A program made the translations under genes and the position numbers. The notes under the pieces were generated by a model. It had not been told where the DNA came from, searched no databases, and saw only the letters and a program-made list of their open reading frames with translations. Below, piece after piece: positions 11,641-23,292 of a stretch of DNA of 64,000 nucleotides. Source of the stretch: Flabesymbios commensalis (taxonomy: Eukaryota; Annelida; Polychaeta; Terebellida; Flabelligeridae); the NCBI GenBank assembly GCA_964017125.1, contig OZ024908.1:61449521-61513520 (forward strand). Reading direction: 5' to 3'. Within the stretch, counting starts at the first letter, position 1, and each line of letters begins with the position of its first letter.

Positions 11641-12099
11641 TAGGAGAACAGATAGATATGTCCAATACATGCTTTAGTTTGCAAACCAGATTTAGTTAAA
11701 TTAATTTAAATATATCGAAGCTTGTGCATTGGTAGCTATTTTGTTAAAAAAATGTTGTAAAAATGGATTTGATTCGCGAGCGATAATCAGATGATTTAAA
11801 AAAATAAGGTATCACACTACTAAATATCGATACAAAGAAGATCAAGTTTTAAATTACCGTCAAAATATAAATTAACTATAATTATGAAAATTAAAGTCAC
11901 GGTACCGGCAGGTAGGCGTCAACTTTGCCAATTTACTGATGAAATGAACATCTAGCACTGTATCTGCTTCAGTGATCTGGCTATAGCTTAGGCCTACTTA
12001 AAAAATGCCAATGGATTCATCAATGCCAATGGGCCTATTGGATTGCAAGTAGGCTAGCCTGCAGTAGGCTATTTAGTTTTCGGGTCACTGATTTGGGTA
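11641..12099. other. AT-rich stretch with no recognised gene
   Basis: Nothing coding or structured is visible between the LINE fragment and the satellite that follows. Confidence 0.4.
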
Positions 12100-13430
12100 A
12101 ATTCCAAGTAAATTCTAAGATTCGATGTCACGATTCTTGGAATTTGTCATTTCAATTTTAAAAATGTATCTATATCTAATTTACAGTATTATTAAAATAT
12201 TTTGTAATATATCTTCTCGGCGTTCTAAGAGCCATAATAAAATATGCTTAGGCATCAATGCAGCTTATTGTACTTCCAGCTGATTTGTAGGAATTCCAAG
12301 ATTTGATGTCATGATTCTTGGAATTTGTCATTTCAATTTAATTATAAAAATAGACTTATTCAGCTTATTGTTCTTCCAGTTAAACTTGCTGATTTGGTTG
12401 AATTCCATGATTTGCTGGACATCACGATTCTTGGAATTTGTCATGACATTTCAATTTAATTTTTTTATCTATATGCGATACAGCCATAATAAAATAGACT
12501 TATGCATCTTATTGTAGGCCTACTTCCACGTAAAATTTCTGATTTGGGTTAATGCCAAAAATTGATGTCAAGATTCTTGGAATTTGTCATTTCAATTTCC
12601 TTTCTTTAACTAAGCGATATACATGTAGTCGTAATAAAAATAGATTTATGCAGCATATTGTACTTCCAGTTAAACTTGCTGATTTTGATAAATTCCAACA
12701 TTTGATGTCATGATTCTTGGAATTTGTCATTTCAATTTCATTTTTTTATCTATATGCAATATAGCCATAATAAAATATACTTGCATCTTATTGTACTTCC
12801 AGTTAAAATTGCTGAAATTTGGGTAAATTCCAAGATACAAAGTCACGATTCTTGGAATCTGTCATTTCAATTCCCTTTTTTTAACTAAGCGATATCTAGT
12901 CATAACAAAAATAGACTAATGCAGCATATTGTACTTCCAGTTAAACTTGCTGATTTTGGTAAATTCCAACATTCGATGTCACGATTCTTTGAATTTGTCA
13001 TTTCAATTTAATTTTTTTATCTATTATGCGATATAGCCATAAAAAATAGACTTATGCATCTTATTGTACTTCCAGTTAAAATTGCTGAAATTTGGGTAAA
13101 TTCCTAGATTCGAAGTCAAGATTCTTGGAATTTGTCATTTCAATTCCCTTTTTTTAACTAAGCGATATAGGCATAATAAAAATAGACTAATGCAGCATAT
13201 TGTAGGCCCCTACTTCCAGTTAAACTTGCTGATTTGGGTAAATTCCAAGATTTGATGTCACGATTCTTGGAATTTGTCATTTCAATTTAATTTTTTCAAC
13301 AATGCGATATAGTCATAATAAAAAAAGACTTATGCAGCATATTCCACTTCCAGTTAAAATTGCCGATTTGGGTAAATTCCAAGATTCAATGTCAGGAGTC
13401 TTCGAATTTGTCATTTTAATAATTTTAAAA
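12100..13430. repeat. Satellite array, about 140-bp unit, ten copies
   Basis: The phrase CTTGGAATTTGTCATTTCAA recurs near 12135, 12317, 12432, 12573, 12717, 12853, 12985, 13125, 13266 and 13403. After irregular first intervals the spacing is about 132-144 bp. Each unit also holds TTGTACTTCCAGTTAAA and GCTGATTTGGGTAAATTCC. Units are similar but not identical, and odd- and even-numbered copies look alike in places (CCCTTTTTTTAACTAAGCGA alternates with ATTTTTTTATCTATATGCGA), suggesting a higher-order dimer of about 275 bp. Confidence 0.9.
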
Positions 13431-14540
13431 TTGTCCAATAAAATTATGCTGAGCCTTTTTTCATAACTGCCGACATGCTAAAATAAATATTTGACCACAT
13501 TCCACAGTTTTCACTGAGCAAGAAAAATGCGGTGCTAGATCAAAATATGAGCTAAATTATAAAAACGTCCAAAAGATGGCACCTCAATGTTGCAAATTGT
13601 TATGGGGTTAACAAAATCCAAAGCATCACCCAGACACTTAAACTTTTTGAAGCAGCTGAAGAAAACTTGTTGCCGGTGTTAAGAGTTTTAGTTCTAGATA
13701 CATCAGGGTACCCAACGAGTGCCTCGCAATACAGTAACAGTAGCAAATATACCACATATGCACATAACAAGCAGAAATTTGTTCATAACCTCCGGCCTCG
13801 TTTTTTTTTTCTAAGTCCACGAGGGGGTTAAGGAATAACATAAATTTTGATGGATTCTCATCCTTATACAGCTATAGCTATGAAACTTCCATTTTTACCC
13901 TCGGTGCGCCCCATGAGGAAGTGCAGGGTAGGCAAGCAAAACTTCACCCAAGTTTTACCCTGGGTACACTGTTGCAGCCTTCCCCAGGTATCTCATTTCT
14001 TTGAGATTCCTACATTGTTCTGTCCAAACGGTCTTAATGATGTCCTCCAGAACTTCCTCATTTTTTGTAATTGCGAGAAATCTAATGATGGGAACCCCCA
14101 GAACAGGTGATAAAAGTGCCATTCAAAACAAATAACTCCTTTAATTCTACAATGATGGCTTCATTTTACCAGTGATAGTGAGCAAAAAGAACAAACAAAC
14201 AAAGAAAAATATGTCTTTTATTGCAGTGAATCACAAATTCACATAAATCCTGAAAAAAACCAAAAAAAACCACCAGAATGACGTCTTCAGACGTACCTAC
14301 CCTAGGCCTAAGGGAGTAAGGCGTAAGCGGTAGTGAGTGAACTTTTTTATTAAAAAAAAATCTCAACACAAATGTAAGAACGTCACATTGTAGTGGAGGG
14401 GGAATCAGTTATTGTGAAGGAAACATCCCCCAGACACTTGAACTTTTTGAAGCAGCTGAAGAAAACTACTGAGGTGTGTTAAGCTCTTTCAATATCAGGG
14501 TAGTCGCCCCATCTCCAGAAAATAGTGCTTGTATAATAAT
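13431..14540. other. Non-coding stretch bounded by two direct repeats
   Basis: About 85 bp at 13627-13711 (from CAGACACTTAAACTTTTTGA to ATCAGGGTA) recur with changes at 14429-14512 (CAGACACTTGAACTTTTTGA). The roughly 800 bp between them contain no recognised domain. The frame at 13847-14110 has no known relative. Confidence 0.5.
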
Positions 14541-14544
14541 TGGT

Positions 14545-15670
14545 TGAGAATTGACTGAGAAATCTTTTCCTCATTCTCTCTCCACCTCACTCACTTATTC
14601 CCTCTCCACTTCACATGCTTCACTCACTCTTACTCTCTCCATCTCACTCACTCGTTCTCATGACTTTACCTTAGTTTTAGCTTTTAAAGCCTTATGCTAG
14701 TCTAGACTATGGGTGGGCTAGGGCTAAGGCTTACAGTTACATCTACCTCACTCATGAATCCTCTCTCCATCTCCCTCATCCATTCTCCACCTCACGTACA
14801 CTCTCCACCTTACTCGCACATCGTCCCCCAATGAAGGATTTAAGGCCAAATGTTCACTGAAATTTAGGATTCACCAACCCTGAGACAAAATTAACGACCC
14901 CAGAAAATTTTGATGTTGTCTGAGTGCATTCTCAGACACTTTGAGATTGAAATTAGAAAAATACACATTTTGACTTCTTTTCGGTTCTGGATGATCACGG
15001 TCCCGCAGGACCTTTGTTGGGGTGTCAATTACCGACTCTGGATACAAATTACCGTTCTCGGGTCGGCTTTAAATCCTTCACTGTCTCCACCTTATTCACT
15101 CATCTTCTCAATCTTACTTATCTTCTCTCCACCTCACTTATCTTCTCCAGCTCACTCACTCATGATATATTTTCTCCACCTCACTCCTTTATCTTCTCAA
15201 TCTCACTTATCCTCTCTCCATCTCACTTATCTTCTCCAGCTCACTCACTCATGATATATCTTCTCCACCTCACTCGCTCATCTTATCAATCTCACTCATC
15301 CTCTCTCCACCTCACTCACACTTACTCTCTCCATCTCACTCATCCTCTTCACCTCACTCACTTATCCTATCTCCAACTCACGTATCTTCTGGAGCCACCT
15401 AATTCACTTGTCCTCTCTCCCCCTTACTCATCTTCTCCACCTCTGTCATTCTCTCCACTTCAACCATCCTCATTCTCCACATCACTCTTTCCTCTCCACC
15501 TCACTCCACTCAGTCATCCATCCTCTCTCCACCTCACTCATATCTACACCTTGCTCTCTCATCTTATCCACCTCATTCTCTCATGTATCCCATCTCCACC
15601 TTACTCACCTGTCTTCACCTTACTTGCTCATATTTTCTACCATACTCTCTCACCTTCTCCACTTCACTTC
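14545..15670. repeat. CT-rich minisatellite (CTCTCCACCTCACTCACTCATC type)
   Basis: Degenerate units of about 22-26 bp built from CTCTCCACCTCACTCA fill most of the stretch, interrupted at about 14655-14730 and 14830-15080 by unique sequence. The 221-codon Ser/His/Leu/Pro-rich frame at 15014-15679 is this repeat read in one frame and is not a gene. Confidence 0.85.
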
Positions 15671-17352
15671 AGGAAGTAAGATCAATGTCCAAAATCTGTG
15701 AGTTCAGCTCTTGTATTGTGCACTAAATCGTGTGTACAAAAAAATTGGCACATAGAAAATGCAAATTACGAATACAAGTCGGTCATCACTATAGCTACCA
15801 CCTCATGGTATTAATAGATTGTACCGGAAAGTATACATTTTTTAGCAATGACACTTTAAGGAGGTGGGAGTCTGTGGTCAGAAAACCTGTTTCTGGGTAT
15901 TTTTACCTATTAAAGCATCGTATTTCAAAGATTTTGCTTCCCAAGTTCATTACTAAGTAGTGATGTGCTGTGTCAATTTAAACATTATACCAAATCTGGT
16001 ATAATTAAGAGAAAATACCTGATATTATGGAATAAAATGTAGTTAACCAGTGATATTGGCATATCGTTGATAAGCGCCTGTGTTTTTATAAACACTCGCC
16101 GGAAGTGAGCTGCGAGTGCTTATAAACACACGTCCTTTTTAAATGGGCGGCCATATATGAATGGACCCTTACCTGATTAGTAGGCAAAGGGTTAAAAACT
16201 TAATTTTGCATCACATTAGAGATGACAATCAACCCTTTATAAACACCCTTGTTAAATTGTTGGCACTAGGTACAATATTTTAGAAAAAATAATACAAGAG
16301 ACATGTATGTCTATCATTGCCATAAAATATTGTGTAAAATAATTGTATATTGTGTTTAATTTAATACAATCATGTTAGTTTTGTTCACATTGATATTGTG
16401 ATGGGATTTGCAACAACAATTTACTTATGAATGTGAACGAAGATGATGAAAAATGAGCATAAATAGATAGTGTGTGCTAGAATATAGAAACATGTTTTAA
16501 CAAATTAGAAATTTCAAATCACCTGTTGATATAGATGTAAAAAAATAAAACTTGTAATATAGGTAATGTGTATTCTCTTATATTTAATAATATCTACTTC
16601 AGATAGGTGTATTCTGATATTCTAGGCCTCAGATGACTAATTTGCTAAATCCTTTGTTGAGTCTATAGTTTTACAGGTTCAAATGGCAATGGCAATGGCT
16701 ATGGCAAACATCTTGATTTTAGCAATGTTTATAAAAAATCGTTCTTATTTTCAATTAAATGCTTGGAAACTTGGCATATATACATGTAGGTTTTCTGGGT
16801 CTGCGAATCTATTGTCATTGTCCATTTTCACGTGCGATCCAAAACGAAGCAATAGCGGCCATCTTGATTTTATCATTGATCTTTGATTATTGGCTTGGCG
16901 TATTGGCAGTAGTTGTGTCAAATTTGTGGCCACGTTGAGTCACTGCATCAGCCGAGGGATGTTAGAGTGCTTGCACTGTATTTTAAAATTATACTGTTTT
17001 TTTTATGTAAATAATAAATTTTGTCATTTATCATGTGATTTGAAATCAACTGAGTTCATATTTATAATTTTGACATGTAATTATAATAATTTTAAGATCT
17101 AATTAGATGCTACCAGCATTGGAATATGTACATGTAACATGTGTAAGTATCCATCCGTTTGTCTGGGCCGACCAAATCCTAGGACGGACAACCAAAAGTA
17201 TTACTGTGGTTATCCGCGCCGACAACCTCACACTATCCAGTTACAATTCAATTTTACAATTCTGCAGTTTGATTCTGCTACTAGACTATCCAGCAGACTG
17301 GGGGCTCGCCCCCTAGATTTTTGGGGCATATTTAAGCCAAATATGATGTTTA
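15671..17352. other. AT-rich upstream stretch, no recognised gene
   Basis: It includes a short (ATGGCA)n run at 16683-16707 and a possible TTAA-type remnant ending AAAGGGTTAA near 16200. Frames such as 16890-17102 and 17107-17316 have no recognisable domain. Confidence 0.4.
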
Positions 17353-17357
17353 ATGTC

Positions 17358-17572
17358 CAGGGTTTCCGCCAGGGGGGGGTCCCCCCCCTCTCTCAGCACT
17401 GTTGGAAAAGAAAATGAAAATATATTCCAGATTTTCCTGTTATTTCAGTTAAAATAGGCCATTTTAGCCACTCAAATTTAAAATTCTGAATTTGTTTTCT
17501 CCTGGGGGACAACCCCCAGACCCCACACCCCTTTTGGATCCCCCCACTCAAACATTCCTGGCGGAAACCCTG
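17358..17572. mobile_element. hAT-like MITE with 16-bp inverted ends
   Basis: The element opens CAGGGTTTCCGCCAGG and closes CCTGGCGGAAACCCTG, perfect 16-bp inverted termini. It is flanked on both sides by ATGTC (17353-17357 and 17573-17577), a probable 5-bp target duplication. CAGGG termini with 5-8 bp duplications fit the hAT superfamily. At 215 bp with no frame it is non-autonomous. Confidence 0.8.
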
Positions 17573-18208
17573 ATGTCACTGTATGATAATATTGATAAAT
17601 TATTTTTAAAATCAAGATAGATTCCATATGCCATTTCTAGCATTATTTATTTATGTTTTATTTCAGAAATTCAGACGGGTGCTATACAAAATGTATCATA
17701 ACTTTGTCGATATAAGGTCATGCTTATCATGGACCTTATCTGAAAAAAATCCGGATCTCTAGGACTGAGATAAAAAAAGTTGCCTGCCCCCCTACTCTTA
17801 ATTGTAATCATGCAAAGAGTGCTTAATATGTCACCAGCATTTTGCAGTATCTGAACATGATAAACATGTTCAATATTAGGTACACTGTAGACAGTGACAC
17901 CACTCTTGAGTCAAAAAGGTTGCCAATCGCCCCTTTTTCTTTACTCGACATCAGCGACTCGCGCCGTGAGCTCACGGGGGGACACTGTGGCTTCAGTGAA
18001 TTTCTTTAGCAAATACTTTGATTGTAATTTCCTCTTGTAAGAGCTGTCCAACAGAGCTGTACTTTAAAGTGGATAGGATGGCCCCTGTGATAAGGTACAG
18101 TGCTTTTATTCTATTGACCTAGCTATGACTTTTGCGATCCAAAATTTATCTCGTTTATATGATGCTTTTGTACGCTAATCAGCAATTATACAATGCAGAA
18201 CCGGTGCG

Positions 18209-18292
18209 TCCATACCCCGAAAAAGACAAGAAACCCCGAAAAAGACCCGAAAAAAAACGAAAAAGACTTTATTTTCAACCGAATTTTATATT
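18209..18292 (+). repeat. Left member of an inverted-repeat pair (ACCCCGAAAAAGAC)
   Basis: It contains three ACCCCGAAAAAGAC-like units and ends TTTATTTTCAACCGAATT. Its reverse complement, with small changes, lies at 21003-21091. The two bracket about 2.7 kb. Either the termini of a decayed element or an inverted duplication would explain it. Confidence 0.7.
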
Positions 18293-18659
18293 ATATAATA
18301 CTATATCCCATTTAATATTACTGTTTATGCCTAAGTATGTATCCGGCGTATTTTGATGGCAGAATACATGAAATAAACCGTAACGTAGCTGGCCTACTAC
18401 TAATAGCTGCATTGTTTATAGATCTGGCTGGCGTATTAAATACCGTGACTGTACGTGGGCCGGATCAAATGTTATAAGTAATTATATTAAGTGTTGCCGT
18501 GAGAGATTATAATATAAATACACTGAAATATATATAAACGACGGGTTTATTAAAACTGCAAACGTTTACAAGCGTCGTAACACATCTAAATTATAAAATC
18601 ACTTAAACAAAGAGCTAGGTCCATGTGTGACAGGTGTTGTTCATGTGCTAACCTAGACC

Positions 18660-18755
18660 GCCCAGTCTGCGACATTGAACCAATGTTGGCCGATGTTGTT
18701 CCGGCGTCTTCCGCGCAGGCCCAACATTTAAAAGACATTGGTTCACTGTCCCGTT
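18660..18755. mobile_element. Degenerate palindromic CCCAGC-type MITE
   Basis: GACATTGAACCAATGTTGG and CATTGGTTCACTGTCCC form imperfect arms around a GC-rich centre. Termini are eroded. Confidence 0.4.
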
Positions 18756-19554
18756 TTTGCTGGTAGGCCTTCTAAAAAGAACGCATTTATATGAGCGCAT
18801 ATGTGTTTAATTATTACTACGAAATATTTTATATTAGTAATTATCATGTATATATAGCTAAAGTAAATAGGATAATTTACGAAACACTTACTGACAGTAC
18901 CCCGGGGACAGTACAGTGCCCATAAATGCCGGTGTTAATTATGCAAGATAAAGAAATGTATTTTAATTGAGAATACCGTAATAGAATAACAAATACAAAG
19001 TTATAAGCTTGTAAAAAATGTGTGACAGCAAAACCAGGATACCGGGGACATCAGGCAACACTCAGCAGATGGTGAGTGACACGATAAGCTGTCTAATGAA
19101 TTGCTCTGTGTGTTATGATCATAACACTTTCACAAAGGTGTGGTGTGATACGCCTTCCTGAAGCACATCCTTGTCAATGGGAGTAGTACCGAGGTCTTCG
19201 GTGATGCAACACTCAATTGTAGGTGACTGGCTGATTGCTTGGAGTATTTTACACCTTCTTGACTAATCCGGTATAATCACAGAGATTGTGTGATAACACC
19301 TTCACAATGCATATTGTATTAACTGAATTTAGTGTTTAAGTATCTATCATTTAAACATTAATTATAGTCATTATTATCATTATTCCTATAAGTACATTAA
19401 GTTTAGCATCGTATCAATGTTCATATTAATGTCAAGCCCACAACATTTTGTTCATTTAGCTAGATATTTTGTTCGTGATATGACATTCAACTGATAACAC
19501 TAGTATAAATTTATACAGAGTAAGTCTAGTGTATACTTTGTATATATATGCTTA

Positions 19555-19688
19555 TTAACCATTAAAGCGTTAAACATTTGCAAATTTTAAACACTCATAC
19601 ACTCATTTTGTTCCAATAACAGCGATTTAATCGGCTACTAGAAGGGATTGAAAACGACTACAGTCGTGTTTGGCGGTTTAAGGGTTAA
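19555..19688. mobile_element. Short TTAA-flanked element
   Basis: It starts TTAACCATTAAAGCG and ends CGGTTTAAGGGTTAA, imperfect inverted termini with TTAA at both edges. No internal hairpin is obvious. Confidence 0.5.
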
Positions 19689-20004
19689 CTATATGAGCTG
19701 GCACATTCACACGAATGATTTTTTCAATTGTTTTATTTATACATGAATCCCTTTTTATTAGGTATGGATGAACAATTTCGGACGATTAATTTTCATAGCG
19801 CCGTTCGAAATATATAATTAAGACAAGACATAATAAAAAAGACCAACACAAGTTCTCGTTATGCACTACCAGCAGGCCTACATTTTTATCTCATAATAAG
19901 TTAGACTTTCATATTTATACAACTGTTTTTTTTTAAATAATAATTAGCCTAATGACCCTTATGCACTTGACAAAAGCTACATGTCATCGCCTTACTGAGT
20001 TTTT

Positions 20005-20118
20005 TCCGGCCTCAGGTGAGTTGTCATCCTATTGGCCCAGCGTTGCTTTACTGTTGGCACACCGTCGACAATGTTGGCCCAACAATAAACCAACGTTGGG
20101 CTGATGTCTTTTGTGAGG
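20005..20118. mobile_element. Palindromic CCCAGC-type MITE, degenerate ends
   Basis: The arms TGGCCCAGCGTTG and CCAACGTTGGGCTGATG pair around a centre at about 20063. The canonical CAGCAAACAC ends are lost. Confidence 0.5.
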
Positions 20119-20718
20119 TGATCGAGGTGTTTTCCCACCTTATGTTCTGCGATATTACGGGAGTTCTTTTGTCGTTATGAGCTCCTAATCCTATAACACT
20201 ATCTTCAATCACTATCTTCTATCATCGGTGCCGCTGTGAAATCCCCCTTCTTAAGGATGGGGTATAGAATACGGGGTGTTTTCAGGTGATTATTAATCAG
20301 TTCCACGGAACACAATTCTGATAGACACCACTTATTACGTTGAGAACATATATCATACATATATGTATAGCAGATGCATATAACTGCTAATAACGTTAGA
20401 AATGTATCTTATATATTACATAAACAATTATTAGGCCTAATCTGTATAAAAGAATAATATGTATCATATATTAGAGGCCCATATGCACTGTCACCAAGAT
20501 TCAAACTTGAATAAGCCTACCTTTTAAAGAGTATTGTTCGTTTAATTGTTTATGCATGCTACAATGTTGTGGCCAATAACTGAGTGTAAGAATAAAGGTA
20601 TAATATCTGATATTTGCTTTAGTACTTGATTTATAATAGATCTACACATACAATATATGACCAATCACGTAATAAATAGGGCCTACAATAATCGCAAATT
20701 CAATGAGCCTACAAGTAG

Positions 20719-20822
20719 CCCAGCAAACACGAGACATTCACCCAATGTTCTTTCAATGTTGTTTCAATGTTGGCCCAACCTTAAACCAACAATGGGTGCA
20801 TTCATGTATCGTGTTTGCTGAG
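20719..20822. mobile_element. Palindromic CCCAGCAAACAC MITE
   Basis: Starts CCCAGCAAACACGAGACATT and ends CGTGTTTGCTGAG. The arms pair over most of the 104 bp. Confidence 0.8.
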
Positions 20823-21002
20823 AGGCCTAGTAGAGATATAAAGTTCACCAGGTGGCGCATTAGTGCCAAATGACAGTAAAACCGGAACACTACAAACTAG
20901 GCTACTGTAGGCTGTATTACGATCATTTACATAAAATAAACTTGCAAATACATGTTTGGAACACATACTAATATATAAAATAAGATTATAGTAACATATA
21001 AA

Positions 21003-21091
21003 CAGAATTCGGTTGAAAATAAAGTCTTTTTCGGTCTTTTTCAGGTCTTTTTCGGGGTTTCTAGTCTTTTTCGGTATTTTTCGGGGTATGG
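21003..21091 (-). repeat. Right member of the inverted-repeat pair
   Basis: Reads CAGAATTCGGTTGAAAATAA, then GTCTTTTTCGG units. It is the reverse complement of 18209-18292 and lies about 250 bp upstream of the TTI2 splice acceptor, inside the presumed first intron or promoter region. Confidence 0.7.
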
Positions 21092-21344
21092 TCACACCCA
21101 TGCAGAACACATATTGCCATGAGTAACCGTAACAATGTATAATTCTGTGTATCATGACAGATGACTTGGAATATGTGAATACAGTTGGTTGATTTATCTA
21201 AGCAGTTCCCAACATTGCTGCCACTGAGGTCGATCGGCAAATTGAAAATGTATATAGCGATACCCTAGCCAAATTAATCTACAGTATGTAGGCATGATAT
21301 ACTAGTATACACAGCTTATCTGATAAAATGTTTTCTTTTTCCAG

Positions 21345-21448
21345 GGTTGTAACAAATGGATAAATTCTCAATAAACCATTGGAATTTTCAACATCAGCCC
21401 AAGTAAATCACTCTTTTGGCGTCGTTAAGCAACTGAATTGATTCAACA
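21345..21448 (+). other. TTI2: TTI2 5' untranslated part of the coding exon
   Basis: A good splice acceptor, TTTTCTTTTTCCAG, ends at 21344, so the exon probably begins at 21345. An in-frame TGA lies 15 bases upstream of the ATG, which excludes an N-terminal extension within this exon. The first non-coding exon was not identified. A GTGAGT donor near 19072 is one weak candidate. Confidence 0.6.
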
Positions 21449-22954
21449 ATGCCAGCCACAGATGTGCAAGACTCTATTGTTAATTTAACATCTAAACTGA
21501 AGGAAAATGATTCATCAATTTCAGACGCACTGAGTGATGTTATCATAAAGATCAAAAGTACCCATGCTCTAGAATTATTTGCACTGAATAATCATGAAGA
21601 GAAAGCTACTAGTGTGGATCAGTTGGGCAATGGCCTGAAAATAAATAGCATATTTATTCAATTGTTTGAGGAGCTATATTTTAGTGCTAAGTTGAAAAAC
21701 GCGATGGGACGTGACGACGGTTACTATGGTGAAGATGACTTTCAATGTACTTCTCTGATCGCTTCTAAGATTATGGACCTTTTTGGTCTTTTTCTGGAAA
21801 AAGTTAGTGACATCAAAGAGTTTGATATCAACGAGCTTGTAAATGTGATTGTGCTGAAGTCATTGTTAATCAGTTTACAACATGTTGAACTTAAACATGC
21901 TGAACAACCATGGACAAGTAAAGAGTCTAATGTTTCAGCAAAACAACTTTTTCAAAAGATATTTGAATTCTATGGGTGTCAGTCTGAAAGTGAACTGTTA
22001 TGTAGCAAATTACCGTATGGTAATGTTAAGAGTAGTTTATTTTTCACTGTGTGGAAAGAATTTGAAAGTCATCTGAAGAAAACAACATGGAAAAGTAACC
22101 CTGATGTAAAATGCTCATTTGTGACATGTTTATTTAAAATGAAGTTTCCATTTACTGGTGATTATTTAGAGTATATCCTTCCAATATCATTGATGCTTAT
22201 CGATGACTTCCAGGTGGAAAATAAGATATTAGGCGTTCAGTGTGTCTCTCATATCATTAGTAACGTGAGTAAAGCCGAAATGTTACGATACGGACGTGCT
22301 GAGGTGGTGTATAAAGCTGTACAGCAACAACTCTATGTAACGAAAGATATAACACTTCTTGACGAATCTCTGTCGTGTATGCTTCAGATACTCAACGTTG
22401 TAGAACAGAAAAGGTTGACAGAAAAATCGTGTGAAACTGTTTCTTGTTCTGATGATGTGCTGACTAATATTCTGAAGAACATGGAGATGGAAAACATTTT
22501 AATAAATAGACGCGTGTATGCAAAATATATTTCAAAATATATAGATCAAATGGGACTTGAAATTGTCAAGCATTTCTCCAGATTACTTCGAGTTATCTAC
22601 ACCTTTCTGGAAATACCCGATGGAGCTCATGAGGAAACGAGACTTGACGTGTTAGATGCTCTCAAGGTGGTAATGGTGTCAGCTTGGCCTAGAATCCCCC
22701 CTCACACAGCTGATATTTGTAAACATTTACTTAAACTTCTCTATGACATCACTGAAAAAACAATGTCTTCTGAATCTGACCCTGTTAAACATCTGATGGT
22801 TGAGAAGATTACGGAGTGTATGGTGTTATTGAAGCATATATCACCCGATGAAACAACATGCTCACTCGAAGTCATGCTTGATGTTAAAATATTAAATGAG
22901 CAAATGATGGCTGTAATTTCAGATTTAAGCATTCTTGATATTACGCAGCAATAG
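21449..22954 (+). CDS. TTI2: TELO2-interacting protein 2 (TTI2), complete, single coding exon
   Basis: This 501-residue helical-repeat protein is a TTI2 orthologue. In other eukaryotes TTI2 joins TELO2 and TTI1 in the TTT complex, which works with HSP90 and R2TP to mature PI3K-like kinases (ATM, ATR, mTOR, DNA-PKcs, SMG1, TRRAP). The family signature is clear at residues 226-296: FVTCLFKMKFPFTGDYL, then the core LPISLMLIDDFQVENKILG, then CVSHII and MLRYGRAEVVYKAVQQQLY. The C-terminal part (about 380-500) carries the usual helical pairs, including DVLDALKVVMVSAWPRIPPH. Length matches the family (human about 508). The start at 21449 (CAACAATGC) follows an in-frame stop, and the frame is unbroken to TAG at 22952-22954. 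The human gene has several coding introns; here there are none, but the spliced 5' UTR argues against a recent processed copy. No signal peptide or membrane segment is seen. Confidence 0.92.
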   Translation: MPATDVQDSIVNLTSKLKENDSSISDALSDVIIKIKSTHALELFALNNHEEKATSVDQLGNGLKINSIFIQLFEELYFSAKLKNAMGRDDGYYGEDDFQCTSLIASKIMDLFGLFLEKVSDIKEFDINELVNVIVLKSLLISLQHVELKHAEQPWTSKESNVSAKQLFQKIFEFYGCQSESELLCSKLPYGNVKSSLFFTVWKEFESHLKKTTWKSNPDVKCSFVTCLFKMKFPFTGDYLEYILPISLMLIDDFQVENKILGVQCVSHIISNVSKAEMLRYGRAEVVYKAVQQQLYVTKDITLLDESLSCMLQILNVVEQKRLTEKSCETVSCSDDVLTNILKNMEMENILINRRVYAKYISKYIDQMGLEIVKHFSRLLRVIYTFLEIPDGAHEETRLDVLDALKVVMVSAWPRIPPHTADICKHLLKLLYDITEKTMSSESDPVKHLMVEKITECMVLLKHISPDETTCSLEVMLDVKILNEQMMAVISDLSILDITQQ

Positions 22955-22983
22955 ACTCAACATTTGTGACCATACAATTCCTC

Positions 22984-22989
22984 AATAAA
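22984..22989 (+). terminator. TTI2 poly(A) signal AATAAA
   Basis: AATAAA lies 30 bases past the TTI2 stop codon, implying a very short 3' UTR with cleavage near 23005. Confidence 0.7.
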
Positions 22990-23292
22990 TTATCAGATTA
23001 TGTGGAATACAAATGTTTTTGGAAGAAATAATTGATTGATATCCATATCAATTGTAGACAAATGTAATGAAGTAGAAGTGTGGTGCAGGAAGGCATGAAT
23101 ATGAACATTTACTACATGTATAGTGCAAAATATATAGGTTTTTACGAAGGGGTGCTGCTTAAAAAAAATCCAAACGTTGCATTTTTTATGGTAATATAAG
23201 CAGATTATGTATAAATTTGTGGACGATTCCGAAATGCATGCGTTATTCTGCCGCGCACAGTGCCGATTTTAAACATTGTTGCTCCTTAAACC

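Noticed and set aside
15014-15679. Open frame of 221 codons rich in Ser, Leu, His and Pro
   Set aside because: It is the CT-rich minisatellite read in one frame; a second frame over the same DNA is also open and equally repetitive.
16089-16200. Possible TTAA-type element ending CAAAGGGTTAA
   Set aside because: Only one terminus is convincing; the opposite end and a hairpin could not be identified.
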